Source: Acetobacter sp.
GTDB taxonomy: Bacteria > Pseudomonadota > Alphaproteobacteria > RF32 > CAG-239
Assembly: GCA_023665325.1 (NCBI GenBank)
Contig: JAMPED010000023.1
Span: 1-23,876 of the forward strand
Length of the DNA: 23,876 nucleotides
Reading direction: 5' to 3'
Both the position numbers and the translations under genes were made by a program. The notes beneath the pieces are model-generated. The model was not told the origin of the DNA. It did not search any database and was given only the letters and a program-made list of their open reading frames with translations. Positions 1 to 6,935 of this stretch are shown piece by piece (within the stretch, counting starts at the first letter, position 1; each line of letters opens with the position of its first letter).

Positions 1-20
1 TCACCGCTAAAGCTCTACGG

Positions 21-45
21 AACCACCGGCCTAGCCGGTGGTTTT
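21..45 (+). terminator. GC-rich hairpin at the left edge
   Basis: AACCACCGGC (21-30) pairs with GCCGGTGGTT (34-43) around a 3-base loop. Only a short T stretch follows, so it is a probable plus-strand terminator for something left of the window. Positions 1-20 cannot be assigned to a gene. Confidence 0.5.
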
Positions 46-52
46 CGGAATA

Positions 53-84
53 CAATAAAATAAAGGCGGGAAATTCCCGCCTTT
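53..84 (-). terminator. Intrinsic terminator of the HU gene
   Basis: An 11-bp perfect stem (62-72 with 74-84, GGCGGG core). On the minus strand it is followed by a T-rich tract. It begins about 25 nt after the HU stop codon. Confidence 0.8.
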
Positions 85-108
85 ATTCATTGTATCTTTG
101 AAAATAAA

Positions 109-381
109 TTAGTTCAAAGCATCTTGTAAAGTTTTACCAGCTTTAAATTTAGCTTGTGTTTTAGCTGGAACTTTAACTGTTTCACCTGTACGCGGATTGC
201 GAGCAGTTGTTGCAGCGCGTTTGCTAACAGCGAAAGTACCAAAACCGATTAAACGGATTTCTTCGCCTTTTTTCAAAGCAGCAGTAACAGATGCAATAAA
301 AGCATCAACAGCCTTAGCTGCATCAGCTTTAGTCAAGCCAGCTTCTTCAGCAACAGCAGCAACTAATTCGTTCTTATTCAT
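109..381 (-). CDS. hup: DNA-binding protein HU
   Basis: A 90-residue nucleoid-associated protein of the HU/IHF family, full length for HU. It should bend and compact DNA as a homodimer, since no second HU or IHF gene is in view. Family marks seen: the MNKNELV N-terminus, the GFGTF turn at residues 46-50, and the DNA-intercalating arm RNPRTGETV at 61-69 with its Pro63. The ATG at 381 has an AAAGGAGAT ribosome binding site about 6 nt upstream. The gene is monocistronic, with its own terminator downstream and a divergent ferritin-like gene about 220 bp away. In many Proteobacteria hup follows lon; here it does not. The 382-604 interval is AT-rich and holds no recognisable gene; I found no convincing promoter there for either gene. 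Confidence 0.97.
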   Translation of the reverse strand: MNKNELVAAVAEEAGLTKADAAKAVDAFIASVTAALKKGEEIRLIGFGTFAVSKRAATTARNPRTGETVKVPAKTQAKFKAGKTLQDALN

Positions 382-604
382 AGAATATCTCCTTTATAAA
401 GTTTTCTCAAGAATATCTTGATTAACTTAAGTTTAAGCGGTTAAAAATAAAGAAGTCAAACTTAAACAAGGCTTTTCCCCAATAAAAATCCTTGTTTTTG
501 TTATTTTTTTGCACTTTTTTCATAAAAATAGCTAAGTGATAAATATTGTATAAAAAAAAATTGTATATATATCACATTAAAACAATTACAAACAGGAGAA
601 AAAT

Positions 605-907
605 ATGCCGCATTTTGATGATATACATAATATTTTTGCACCAAATAGAAAATTAAATGACGCTGAAATTATTCGTGCTATAAAATTAGGAATTGCCTCG
701 GAATATGAAAGCACGCAAATTTATCAGCAAATTATGGAAAGTACAGACAATAATGATGTTAAAATTATTTTACAAGGAATTGCTGAAGATGAGATGCATC
801 ACGCGGGTAAGTTAATGAAACTTCTTGAAATTCTTTCTCCTCTGGATGCTAAAGAACAGCAAATTGGCATTCAGAAAGCTCTTGATATTTTGAACACTGG
901 AAAATAA
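605..907 (+). CDS. Small ferritin-like diiron protein (EncFtn/rubrerythrin type)
   Basis: 100 residues, predicted as two antiparallel helices, i.e. half of a four-helix ferritin bundle that would be completed by dimerisation. Glu33, Tyr40, Glu63 and His66 have the spacing of the iron ligands I recall for Rhodospirillum encapsulated ferritin (Glu32, Tyr39, Glu62, His65). Likely role: ferroxidase or iron and peroxide handling in the cytoplasm. No encapsulin gene is in the window, and the C-terminus (LDILNTGK) lacks a clear encapsulin-targeting tail, so it may act outside a nanocompartment. The start is supported by CAGGAG about 7 nt upstream. Generic rubrerythrin-domain protein is the alternative call. 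The fold is fairly sure, the exact function is not. Confidence 0.75.
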   Translation: MPHFDDIHNIFAPNRKLNDAEIIRAIKLGIASEYESTQIYQQIMESTDNNDVKIILQGIAEDEMHHAGKLMKLLEILSPLDAKEQQIGIQKALDILNTGK

Positions 908-932
908 TTATTTCAATTTCGTCTTCCCCTAA

Positions 933-1094
933 ATAAAATTTGCAGTATATAATCAAGAGTTAAAACCGTGTGGCGTTATTGGCTCGCTTTGGGATATAAG
1001 TGGTTTTGATATTTTCAAATATCTCAAATTGCTTTCAGCATCTAATCCAACAGTTATTGAATGGCTTTTATTGAAATCTATATTACTTTTATAG
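933..1094 (+). pseudogene. Decayed C-terminal fragment of a RlaP/YcgL-type nucleotidyltransferase
   Basis: Between the ferritin-like gene and the convergent BPL_N gene an open stretch reads NQELKPCGVIGSLWDISG, then FDIFKYLKLLSASNPTVIEW, ending at TAG 1092-1094. It resembles the segment DLDISGWDLKKALQLFKKSNP followed by LFEWLNSPIVY that I recall for the predicted nucleotidyltransferase family PF10127. No start codon or N-terminal catalytic GS...D.D region exists upstream, and a stop (930-932) precedes the fragment, so I read it as a remnant of a deleted gene. The stop abuts the end of the minus-strand gene at 1095. Recognition is from memory; a profile search would decide it. Confidence 0.5.
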
Positions 1095-1877
1095 TTAGCG
1101 TTCTATATTGATTTTTTGCATTAGTTTTTCGAAAAGTGCTTGGCGAGATGTTTCATTTTCCTCCAGTTTTGTAACAACTTCCTGCGCTTTTTCTTTATCT
1201 TTTCTCAAATCAAAAAGAATATGGCGCAAATCTTTTCCACTATCTTCAATATGTAATCCAGAAGCAATAGCTATGCCTTTACCGTGACTTTGCATAACTG
1301 CTGCTGGCAATCTGTTACCGCTTAATTCATATTCTGCTAAAATTTGCAAAGAGCTATTTTCAGAGGGCTGGAAATATGGTCCACCGTGATAGCTTGCAAT
1401 GTGGCGTTCTTTGTCTGCAAGCCAACGAACTTGTACTGGAGCAATTGAATTAAAATCCATTGTATAGGGACTGATATTCAGTTCTTTATATAGTGTCCCA
1501 ATTGCATCTGCATCTATCAAATTAAGTCCACATTGTTGAATAATACATAATTCCTTGACATCTGTTTCAAAAAATACTTTCCGACTGGCATAATATGCAC
1601 CGGCACAAATTCCAAAATATACACCACCTCTTTGAACATATTCAGTAATCTTTTGATTTCCCTGTACTTTTAATTTTTCAACATAAGGTGTTGCTCTGCC
1701 TCCTGGCATAAAAAAAGCTAGTACCTCGTCATTTAGACTATTTTCACTAATGATTTCTTTAGCATCTGTTGTTTCTATACTTATACCAAATGGTGTAAAG
1801 TATTCACTCAGACTCCGTTTTAAGCTACCGATATCGTTTGTGCCATAGTCACAATATATTAAAATCTTATTTCTCAT
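1095..1877 (-). CDS. BPL_N / class I glutamine amidotransferase-like protein
   Basis: 260 residues from the ATG at 1877; a TTG 12 codons upstream (1913) is also possible, and neither start has a clear Shine-Dalgarno. The sequence resembles the domain found N-terminal to eukaryotic biotin-protein ligase (BPL_N), a GATase-I-like fold. PGGR at 58-61 and the nucleophile elbow FGICAGAYYA with Cys91 are visible, as is a later SYHGGPYF segment. The C-terminal ~40 residues are charged and helical (KDKEKAQEVVTKLEENE). There is no ligase domain, so it is a stand-alone member whose substrate is unknown; amidase or amidotransferase chemistry is an inference from the Cys elbow. It is monocistronic and divergent from the membrane hypothetical at 2002. 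Confidence 0.75.
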   Translation of the reverse strand: MRNKILIYCDYGTNDIGSLKRSLSEYFTPFGISIETTDAKEIISENSLNDEVLAFFMPGGRATPYVEKLKVQGNQKITEYVQRGGVYFGICAGAYYASRKVFFETDVKELCIIQQCGLNLIDADAIGTLYKELNISPYTMDFNSIAPVQVRWLADKERHIASYHGGPYFQPSENSSLQILAEYELSGNRLPAAVMQSHGKGIAIASGLHIEDSGKDLRHILFDLRKDKEKAQEVVTKLEENETSRQALFEKLMQKINIER

Positions 1878-1937
1878 AATATATACACTAGTAGACTTTG
1901 CGCCAAAAAGCAAGTGTAATTTATTATAAACAAAATA

Positions 1938-1966
1938 TTGACAAAATCCATCAAAGGTGGTATATA
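1938..1966 (+). promoter_or_regulatory. Sigma-70-type promoter of the 2002 gene
   Basis: TTGACA (1938-1943), a 17-nt spacer, then TATATA (1961-1966). The start codon at 2002 lies about 35 nt downstream of the -10, with GAGG at 1987-1990 as the ribosome binding site. Confidence 0.65.
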
Positions 1967-2001
1967 GATGTATGATTAGTTATTTAGAGGATATTTAGAC
2001 A

Positions 2002-3324
2002 ATGATTAAAGAAAATCATCCGTATGTTGTTGGAGAATCAACTCTCAGTACATATATAAGCGCACAGATGGGCGTTGCCCGCTCTTATGACCCAAAATCA
2101 TATTTGGGAGAAAATGCACGAATTATTGAAAATCAAAGTGCTAATTTTTTAGAAAATTATATCAATGGGATCGCTATTTTATCAGATAAAAGTTTGGAAT
2201 TGATGCCTGATTATTTGCTTATTTTAAAGCAATCTTCTTATCCACGTATAAAAAAACTTTTACGTAAGGCTAACCTTGCATATAAAACTGACGTTATTCA
2301 ACGCCATAAAGAAGAGGAAAAGAAAAAAGCTTTTGTAGATACGAAATTTAACATTTTACAAAATAAAAAAGCTATGGCCAAAATCTCTTCTAAAGATTTA
2401 CTAACTATATCTGAGTTGTTAGCACAAGAAAAAAATTATTCTACTAAGCGATTAAAAACCCAACTTTCCAGCTATGCTCAGCTAAAAATTGAGCGGACAC
2501 TTAAAGGTGAGATTGCCGAAGATGAATATTTTGTCAAGTTAGTTCAGGAACACGGTTCGCTTTCTCAGAAAAATTTGGTGAACAAGAGACTTAAAAATAA
2601 TCAAGCTTTGTTGCGAAAACCAACACCTAAGCAAGAAGAAAAAACAGATAAGAAAAAAACATCTGTTTTGGGTAACTGGGGAAAGCGTTTATGGAATAAA
2701 TGCCGTACTGCTGTGGTGACTGGTGGCGTTGTTTTAATGGGTCTTTTAGGCGGAAAAACTTTGTATAATAATTTCAATAGTTCTCATAAAGATATATCTA
2801 TGGATCAAGATAAACAAGAAACGATGTACACTCCTAAAGAAACTCTTAAAATTACACCCGTTGCAGAAACTGATACTTTCGACAATGAATATCTAAAGGC
2901 GATAGACGTTTTGAATAAAGCGTACAAGGATAGATTTGATTCTGCACTGGAAATTGTTTTAGGAGCAGAAAAACGTGACCAACTTTATCAAAAAATTGAT
3001 GCATTAGCTAAAGCTGGTAAGATTGAATTTAGCAATGGAACTACTCGCGAATGGTATGCTCACGCTTTTACGATGTATACTAAAGTGGCTCCAAACTCTG
3101 AAGAAGGACAAACAATTGCTAAATTGCTTGCTGGTCAAGATGTCAACAAAGCCAAAGTTAATGACTTAGTTATTAAAGCTGAGCGTGATGGTACTGGTGT
3201 TAAAGGTATCGGCACACATAGTGCCTTTGATGAAGCGCAGCCTGAATTACAGAAAAAACACATCCAAAAGCGGCAAAACGTTTCCCTTGCCGAAAAAGCA
3301 CTCCAAAATTCTCGCTCTCGTTAA
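2002..3324 (+). CDS. Hypothetical one-TM protein, charged and helical
   Basis: 440 residues; I recognise no family. Residues 1-200 are helical and lysine-rich. A basic stretch (KTDKKKTSVLGNWGKRLW, about 215-231) leads into one hydrophobic segment near 235-254 (TAVVTGGVVLMGLLGGKTLY). About 185 polar residues follow, with predicted helices and an alanine/lysine-rich tail. Positively charged flanks before the helix suggest the N-terminal part is cytoplasmic and the C-terminal part periplasmic (inference). No catalytic motif is visible. It has its own promoter (1938-1966) and ends four bases inside the convergent HD gene. Its terminator hairpin lies within the coding end of that neighbour. Probably a lineage-specific envelope protein. 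Confidence 0.8.
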   Translation: MIKENHPYVVGESTLSTYISAQMGVARSYDPKSYLGENARIIENQSANFLENYINGIAILSDKSLELMPDYLLILKQSSYPRIKKLLRKANLAYKTDVIQRHKEEEKKKAFVDTKFNILQNKKAMAKISSKDLLTISELLAQEKNYSTKRLKTQLSSYAQLKIERTLKGEIAEDEYFVKLVQEHGSLSQKNLVNKRLKNNQALLRKPTPKQEEKTDKKKTSVLGNWGKRLWNKCRTAVVTGGVVLMGLLGGKTLYNNFNSSHKDISMDQDKQETMYTPKETLKITPVAETDTFDNEYLKAIDVLNKAYKDRFDSALEIVLGAEKRDQLYQKIDALAKAGKIEFSNGTTREWYAHAFTMYTKVAPNSEEGQTIAKLLAGQDVNKAKVNDLVIKAERDGTGVKGIGTHSAFDEAQPELQKKHIQKRQNVSLAEKALQNSRSR

Positions 3325-3869
3325 TTTTTACAGCTCCTCCTTCGAGGAGCTTTTTCTTTTGCTAAATCATTTAAAAGAGCCATTCCTAATTGTGTTTGAA
3401 TTTTTGTAGCGGCAGATTGGCGAAATTCACTTAAATCTATTTGAGGATATTTTTTTTCATACGCTAAGGACTGGGCATACATATCAATCTTATCCAAATC
3501 GTGTGCAAAGCGAGCCTCGGGTGTCTGATTTTCCTCATATTCCTCAAACAGCAGTATAGCTTCGGGAAAATCTCCCTCTTCGGCAATTTTATTTATTGCT
3601 GCTTGTTCTCTTTCTGACTTTCTTGAATATCCGCTATCGTGTGGGGTTAAATCACCAATCACACTCTCTGCCAAATCGTGACACAGGCAAAGTTTTATTA
3701 CTTTAATAAAATCATACCTCGTTTCAATTGTTCCGGAGAGAGCTAAAGCCATTAGCGCCATTTGCCAACTATGTGCAGCAACGGATTCGGGAGTTTCTAT
3801 TCCTTTTCTCATCCAACCGGTTCGTGACAGATGTTTTAACTTTTCCGAATATTGCAATAATTTTTTCAT
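3321..3869 (-). CDS. HD-domain phosphohydrolase, YfbR/HDDC2-like
   Basis: 182 residues. The family's metal-binding pattern is present: His33 in the SVAAHSWQ motif, His64-Asp65 in CHDLAES with Glu68, and Asp124 in HDLDKIDMY. This matches HDDC2/YfbR-type 5'-deoxynucleotidases, which remove phosphate from dNMPs in nucleotide salvage; the exact substrate is inferred. The ATG at 3869 follows AGGAGAT directly. The last residues (KEKAPRRRSCKN) are encoded by the terminator hairpin of the convergent gene and are not part of the HD fold. The two convergent reading frames overlap by 4 nt. Confidence 0.85.
   Translation of the reverse strand: MKKLLQYSEKLKHLSRTGWMRKGIETPESVAAHSWQMALMALALSGTIETRYDFIKVIKLCLCHDLAESVIGDLTPHDSGYSRKSEREQAAINKIAEEGDFPEAILLFEEYEENQTPEARFAHDLDKIDMYAQSLAYEKKYPQIDLSEFRQSAATKIQTQLGMALLNDLAKEKAPRRRSCKN
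3332..3360 (+). terminator. Intrinsic terminator of the 2002 gene
   Basis: AGCTCCTC (3332-3339) pairs with GAGGAGCT (3344-3351) around CTTC, followed by TTTTCTTTT. It lies inside the C-terminal coding region of the opposing HD gene. Confidence 0.85.
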
Positions 3870-3903
3870 TTTTATCTCCTTTTGGCACTATATTCAATCT
3901 AAT

Positions 3904-4158
3904 TTATTTTATCAACTTCATTTTTTGTAAAATCATTTTTAGCTTTTCTGGCTGATATCTAGCATTTGCGTAAACAACTTGATTATTTATCGCGATATGT
4001 GGCTCGTGAATGATATTATGGCGTTGTATTGCCTTAGGCTCACTAATACGTTCTATTTGATAATTGAGATTATTTTCAAGCATAACATTCTCAATAATTT
4101 CGTAGATTTTATTATAATCTGGATGTTTTTTGTTACAATATATTTTAATGTTTATCAT
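3904..4158 (-). CDS. Small thioredoxin-fold protein without CXXC
   Basis: 84 residues from the ATG at 4158, which is preceded by AAGGA about 9-10 nt upstream. Further upstream in-frame Mets would add an implausible hydrophobic, AT-coded extension, so this start is preferred. The pattern matches the thioredoxin_3 / small redox disulfide family: a first strand INIKIYC, a helix (NKIYEIIENVMLENNLNY), a second strand, then a cis-Pro-like HEPHIAINNQVVYANARY and a C-terminal helix. Only one cysteine (Cys8) sits where the CXXC would be, followed by NKKHPDY, so classic dithiol chemistry looks lost. The downstream region shows no terminator. It lies within a run of minus-strand genes, but with gaps on both sides. 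Confidence 0.6.
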   Translation of the reverse strand: MINIKIYCNKKHPDYNKIYEIIENVMLENNLNYQIERISEPKAIQRHNIIHEPHIAINNQVVYANARYQPEKLKMILQKMKLIK

Positions 4159-4283
4159 ATCTTTCTTCCTTTTTAGGTGACTGAATATGAAAAAAATATA
4201 TAGCAAATATTTATATTTAAAATAAAATATGCAAAAACAATAATATATTATGTCATTTTCTATTTTTTGATATTTTAAATTAA

Positions 4284-4309
4284 AAAAAGGGAGCATTAGC
4301 CCCCTTCTT
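4284..4309 (-). terminator. Terminator of the His-rich protein gene
   Basis: On the minus strand AAGGGGGC pairs with GCTCCCTT (one G-U) around TAAT, then a run of seven T. It starts directly after the stop codon of the 4310-4930 gene. Confidence 0.8.
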
Positions 4310-4930
4310 TTATAAAGTGTACGATGCCTCATTACCATATTCATCATAAAAATGTATTGAGGTGTAACCGCTGCCAGTAGTAATATTTACCGTGGTATAA
4401 CCGACTTTGTATACCACATTTTGGCTACGGTATAAATCAAGATAGGATATTTGGTTTCCAATTTGGATTTTTAGCGTATTATTATAACGTGTTAACGTCA
4501 TATTACCAATATCCAAGCGAGTTGGCGCATTTAATGCCCCCCATAGATAATATCCTAACATACTGTCAAAATATCTGTTACGATAGTGACGGTGACAGAT
4601 ATACCGATTGTGATACCCTCCCCAACTATACCAATACCAATTATCAAAAGCACAGTAGTGATGGTGATAATACCTCGGTACAGGTCGGTGATGATGTGGC
4701 GCGGGATGATGATGGTATCGAGGTGGCGCATAATATTGTTGCGGCGACCGATATCTTCTATCATAAGTTTTGCTACCATATCTTTGTGGTCTGTGAACTT
4801 GTCGGCGTTCTATTCCTTGACGGGTATATTCGGTTCGCTGCCCGTGGCGTCCTTCACGTCTTTCTCTTTGCGCGTAACCTTGAACTGCAAAGAGCATCAT
4901 AACAATTGTTATGAGAAGTTTTCTCTTCAT
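4310..4930 (-). CDS. Exported His/Tyr/Arg-rich protein
   Basis: 206 residues with a Sec signal peptide (MKRKLLITIVMMLFAVQGYA, cleavage likely before Gln21). The mature N-terminal third is strongly basic (RERREGRHGQR, RRQVHRPQR). A central stretch (about 65-120) is packed with His, Tyr, Pro and Arg (PRYHHHPAPHHHRP, RYYHHHYC). The last ~80 residues look like an ordinary beta-rich domain (DIGNMTLTRYNNTLKIQIG, then VGYTTVNITTGSGYTSIHFY). His clusters suggest periplasmic metal binding, but that is inference. I recognise no family beyond loose similarity to His-rich DUF proteins. The gene has its own terminator. Opposite-strand reading frames here are shadows of its biased composition. Confidence 0.8.
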   Translation of the reverse strand: MKRKLLITIVMMLFAVQGYAQRERREGRHGQRTEYTRQGIERRQVHRPQRYGSKTYDRRYRSPQQYYAPPRYHHHPAPHHHRPVPRYYHHHYCAFDNWYWYSWGGYHNRYICHRHYRNRYFDSMLGYYLWGALNAPTRLDIGNMTLTRYNNTLKIQIGNQISYLDLYRSQNVVYKVGYTTVNITTGSGYTSIHFYDEYGNEASYTL

Positions 4931-5013
4931 ATCTATATGTATTTAATTGTTTTCTAAATACAAAATATCCTATTTTTAATGAGATGTCCAGTATTTTCTT
5001 TTGAGAAAGCTAA

Positions 5014-5139
5014 TTAAAGCAAAAAACTGATGAGAGCAGTAATAACAATGGCTGGAAGAGCTAATATGACCAATGCGCCTTTAACTCCCATTTTTTTGAA
5101 AATAAGGCGAAACAAATATATACTCATCATTGCGGTCAT
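5014..5139 (-). CDS. Small hydrophobic membrane protein (41 aa)
   Basis: A 41-residue frame runs from ATG 5139 to TAA 5014. It begins MTAMMSIYLFRLIFKKMGVK and continues GALVILALPAIVITALISFL, i.e. an amphipathic, basic N-terminus and one clear transmembrane helix with a helix-breaking Pro. AGAAGG lies about 11 nt upstream of the ATG. It fills most of the otherwise empty interval between the His-rich gene and apt, and the base pattern (charged start, membrane helix, no internal stop) argues for a real gene. Mets 4 and 5 are alternative starts. The family is not recognised. Confidence 0.55.
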   Translation of the reverse strand: MTAMMSIYLFRLIFKKMGVKGALVILALPAIVITALISFLL

Positions 5140-5215
5140 ATAAAAATAAACCTTCTATAATTACAAAAACAGAGGGAGTTTATGTGATAATTTTTTGAAT
5201 GTCAATAATATTTTA

Positions 5216-5734
5216 TCAGCACTGAATCAAACTATAAACTGGCATTGGTAGAGCTGTCTTTTGCGAAAGTTCTTTTAACTCTAGCAAAAATAAACTTCCG
5301 ATAACATTCGCACCTATTTGTTCAACCAATCTACTGGCTGCTTTAATCGTTCCACCAGTTGTAAGCAAATCATCAACCAAAAGTACATTCTTACCTCTCT
5401 CTAGTGCATCTTGATGCATTTCTAATGCATCTATGCCATATTCTAAACTATATTCTTCACGTACTACTTTTGCCGGAAGTTTACCTGATTTGCGGATAAG
5501 CACCAACCCGACACCTAATTTATATGCCAATGGCGCAGCAAATAAATACCCCCTACTTTCTATTGCAGCAATATAATCAATTTTTAGATCTTTTATTTGC
5601 TCACACATACTATCTATTATTGCTCGAAAAACTTCAGGCTTTTGCAGTGCTGTTGTAATATCTTTAAACATTATCCCCTGTTTGGGAAAATTCGGAATAT
5701 TACGGATGTGAGAGAGAATTTGCTCGGGTGTCAT
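5216..5734 (-). CDS. apt: Adenine phosphoribosyltransferase
   Basis: 172 residues, the usual size. Converts adenine plus PRPP to AMP and pyrophosphate in purine salvage, cytoplasmic. The sequence shows NFPKQGIMFKDIT (15-27) as in APRTs, AAIESRGYLF (56-65), the RKSGKLP purine-side loop (81-87), and the PRPP-binding motif NVLLVDDLLTTGGT (116-129) with Asp121-Asp122. The ATG at 5734 has AAAGGAA about 6 nt upstream, and a good sigma-70 promoter lies at 5763-5792. It appears to be transcribed alone, possibly with the small membrane protein downstream. Confidence 0.96.
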   Translation of the reverse strand: MTPEQILSHIRNIPNFPKQGIMFKDITTALQKPEVFRAIIDSMCEQIKDLKIDYIAAIESRGYLFAAPLAYKLGVGLVLIRKSGKLPAKVVREEYSLEYGIDALEMHQDALERGKNVLLVDDLLTTGGTIKAASRLVEQIGANVIGSLFLLELKELSQKTALPMPVYSLIQC

Positions 5735-5762
5735 TTGAGTTTCCTTTATCTTTTCTTTAAGT

Positions 5763-5792
5763 ACTATACATATTTTTTCTGAAAATTGTCAA
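5763..5792 (-). promoter_or_regulatory. apt promoter
   Basis: On the minus strand TTGACA (5792-5787), an 18-nt spacer, then TATAGT (5768-5763), about 29 nt before the apt start codon. Confidence 0.6.
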
Positions 5793-5839
5793 CGGTGAAA
5801 GAAAAAATTATTTATCGTGTATAAATTTTATTTTTTCTA

Positions 5840-5868
5840 TTGACATTTAAAAACAGCTACGTTATAAA
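5840..5868 (+). promoter_or_regulatory. tRNA-Thr promoter
   Basis: TTGACA (5840-5845), a 17-nt spacer, TATAAA (5863-5868). The mature tRNA starts 17 nt after the -10 box, as expected for a stable RNA gene. Confidence 0.8.
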
Positions 5869-5884
5869 GAGCTCCGTAATGAGC

Positions 5885-5960
5885 GCCAACATAGCTCAGT
5901 TGGTAGAGCTACTGATTTGTAATCAGTGGGTCGGGAGTTCGAGTCTCTCTGTTGGCACCA
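5885..5960 (+). tRNA. tRNA-Thr (anticodon TGT)
   Basis: 76 nt with CCA encoded. The acceptor GCCAACA pairs with TGTTGGC (5950-5956); the discriminator is A5957. D arm AGCTCAGTTGGTAGAGC; anticodon arm ACTGA-TTTGTAA-TCAGT with anticodon TGT; T loop GTTCGAGTC. It decodes ACN threonine codons starting with ACA. Own promoter and terminator. Confidence 0.97.
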
Positions 5961-5965
5961 GTTTT

Positions 5966-5995
5966 AAACCCTTGGTTTTCCAAGGGTTTTATTTT
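5966..5995 (+). terminator. tRNA-Thr terminator
   Basis: A perfect 10-bp stem (5966-5975 with 5980-5989, core CCCTTGG/CCAAGGG) around TTTT, then TATTTTATT. Confidence 0.85.
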
Positions 5996-6069
5996 ATTGT
6001 GAATAAATTTACTCAAAAGTAAGTTCTATCTTTGCTGGAGTATTAGCACCTAAACCAAATCGTAGTTCC

Positions 6070-6900
6070 TTAATTTTGTGGTTTTAGAGGACCATAAAAA
6101 TATGATGCGGTTGCACCGCCATCAATTAGGAAATCTGCTCCGGTAATAAAAGCACCTTTGGATTCTAGCAATAATTCTGCCACATTTGCCACTTCATCGG
6201 CTGTTCCTGGGCGCCCTGCTGGACATTTGGCAAACATATTTTTATAGAACTCTCCTCGTATTCCATTAAATTCATCAATAGCTAATGGGGTAACGATAAT
6301 TCCGGGGGAAATTGAGTTAATTCTTGCTCCTCTTTCTCCCCATTTAACAGCTTCTGCCATTACTCGTTTAACGTTACAACGCTTTGCTATTTGATATGCG
6401 TGTAAAGTATCTTTAATATTTTGAGGTTGTAATATCTCAAGATTTAGCAAATCTTCTGTTGGTGTGATGGCTAATAGTTCATCTTCTTTTGCTGTAAGTG
6501 CTGGCATACGATGTCCGGATTGGCTGGAAATTGTAACACCTGAACCGCCTTTTTTGATAACTTTGCCAACTTCTTCCAACAAAACAGCTGTACCATATAA
6601 ATCAACCTTTAAAATAGTTTCGATACTAGCCTGACTAGGGGAAACACCAGCGGCATTTATCAACATTTTTACATCACCATATCTTTGCGCCTCTGTAATT
6701 AGGTTTAGGATAGACGGGCGTGATGACAAATCCATCTCTAAAGCCAGTGTATCAAAACCAGCTTCATTCATAATTTTACTAACATCTTGAGCATTCTTTA
6801 TATTTTTATCGCCGATAATAATTTTTTTATCATATCCAACACGACGTGCGATGGCCATGCCTATCTGCCCTGCTCCGGTTAAAATCATTACATCTTTCAT
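6070..6900 (-). CDS. Short-chain dehydrogenase/reductase
   Basis: 276 residues, classical SDR size. The N-terminal Rossmann glycine motif is TGAGQIG (8-14), a variant of TGxxxGxG, followed by an Asp-ended second strand (IIIGD) that points to NAD(H) preference. NAAG comes after the fourth strand, TISSQSG supplies the catalytic Ser, and AYQIAKR the Tyr-x-x-x-Lys. The C-terminal IDGGATASYFYG is typical. A ~25-residue insert between Ser and Tyr (KEDELLAITPTEDLLNLEIL) is longer than usual and may shape the substrate pocket. The substrate is unknown. It lies 35 nt downstream of the CMD-cupin gene on the same strand, with AGGAG before ATG 6900, so both are probably one operon under the element at 8018. 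A possible gene remnant follows at 6009-6083. Confidence 0.9.
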   Translation of the reverse strand: MKDVMILTGAGQIGMAIARRVGYDKKIIIGDKNIKNAQDVSKIMNEAGFDTLALEMDLSSRPSILNLITEAQRYGDVKMLINAAGVSPSQASIETILKVDLYGTAVLLEEVGKVIKKGGSGVTISSQSGHRMPALTAKEDELLAITPTEDLLNLEILQPQNIKDTLHAYQIAKRCNVKRVMAEAVKWGERGARINSISPGIIVTPLAIDEFNGIRGEFYKNMFAKCPAGRPGTADEVANVAELLLESKGAFITGADFLIDGGATASYFYGPLKPQN

Positions 6901-6935
6901 TATGTCTTCTCCTAATTATAAGTTCTTTTAGTTTA

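Noticed and set aside
885..907. Encapsulin-targeting tail on the ferritin-like protein
   Set aside because: The terminal LDILNTGK does not match the LTVGSLR-type signal.
4489..4902. Several long frames on both strands over the His-rich gene
   Set aside because: They arise from the repetitive CAT/TAT codons of the exported protein, which has a signal peptide, start and terminator of its own.
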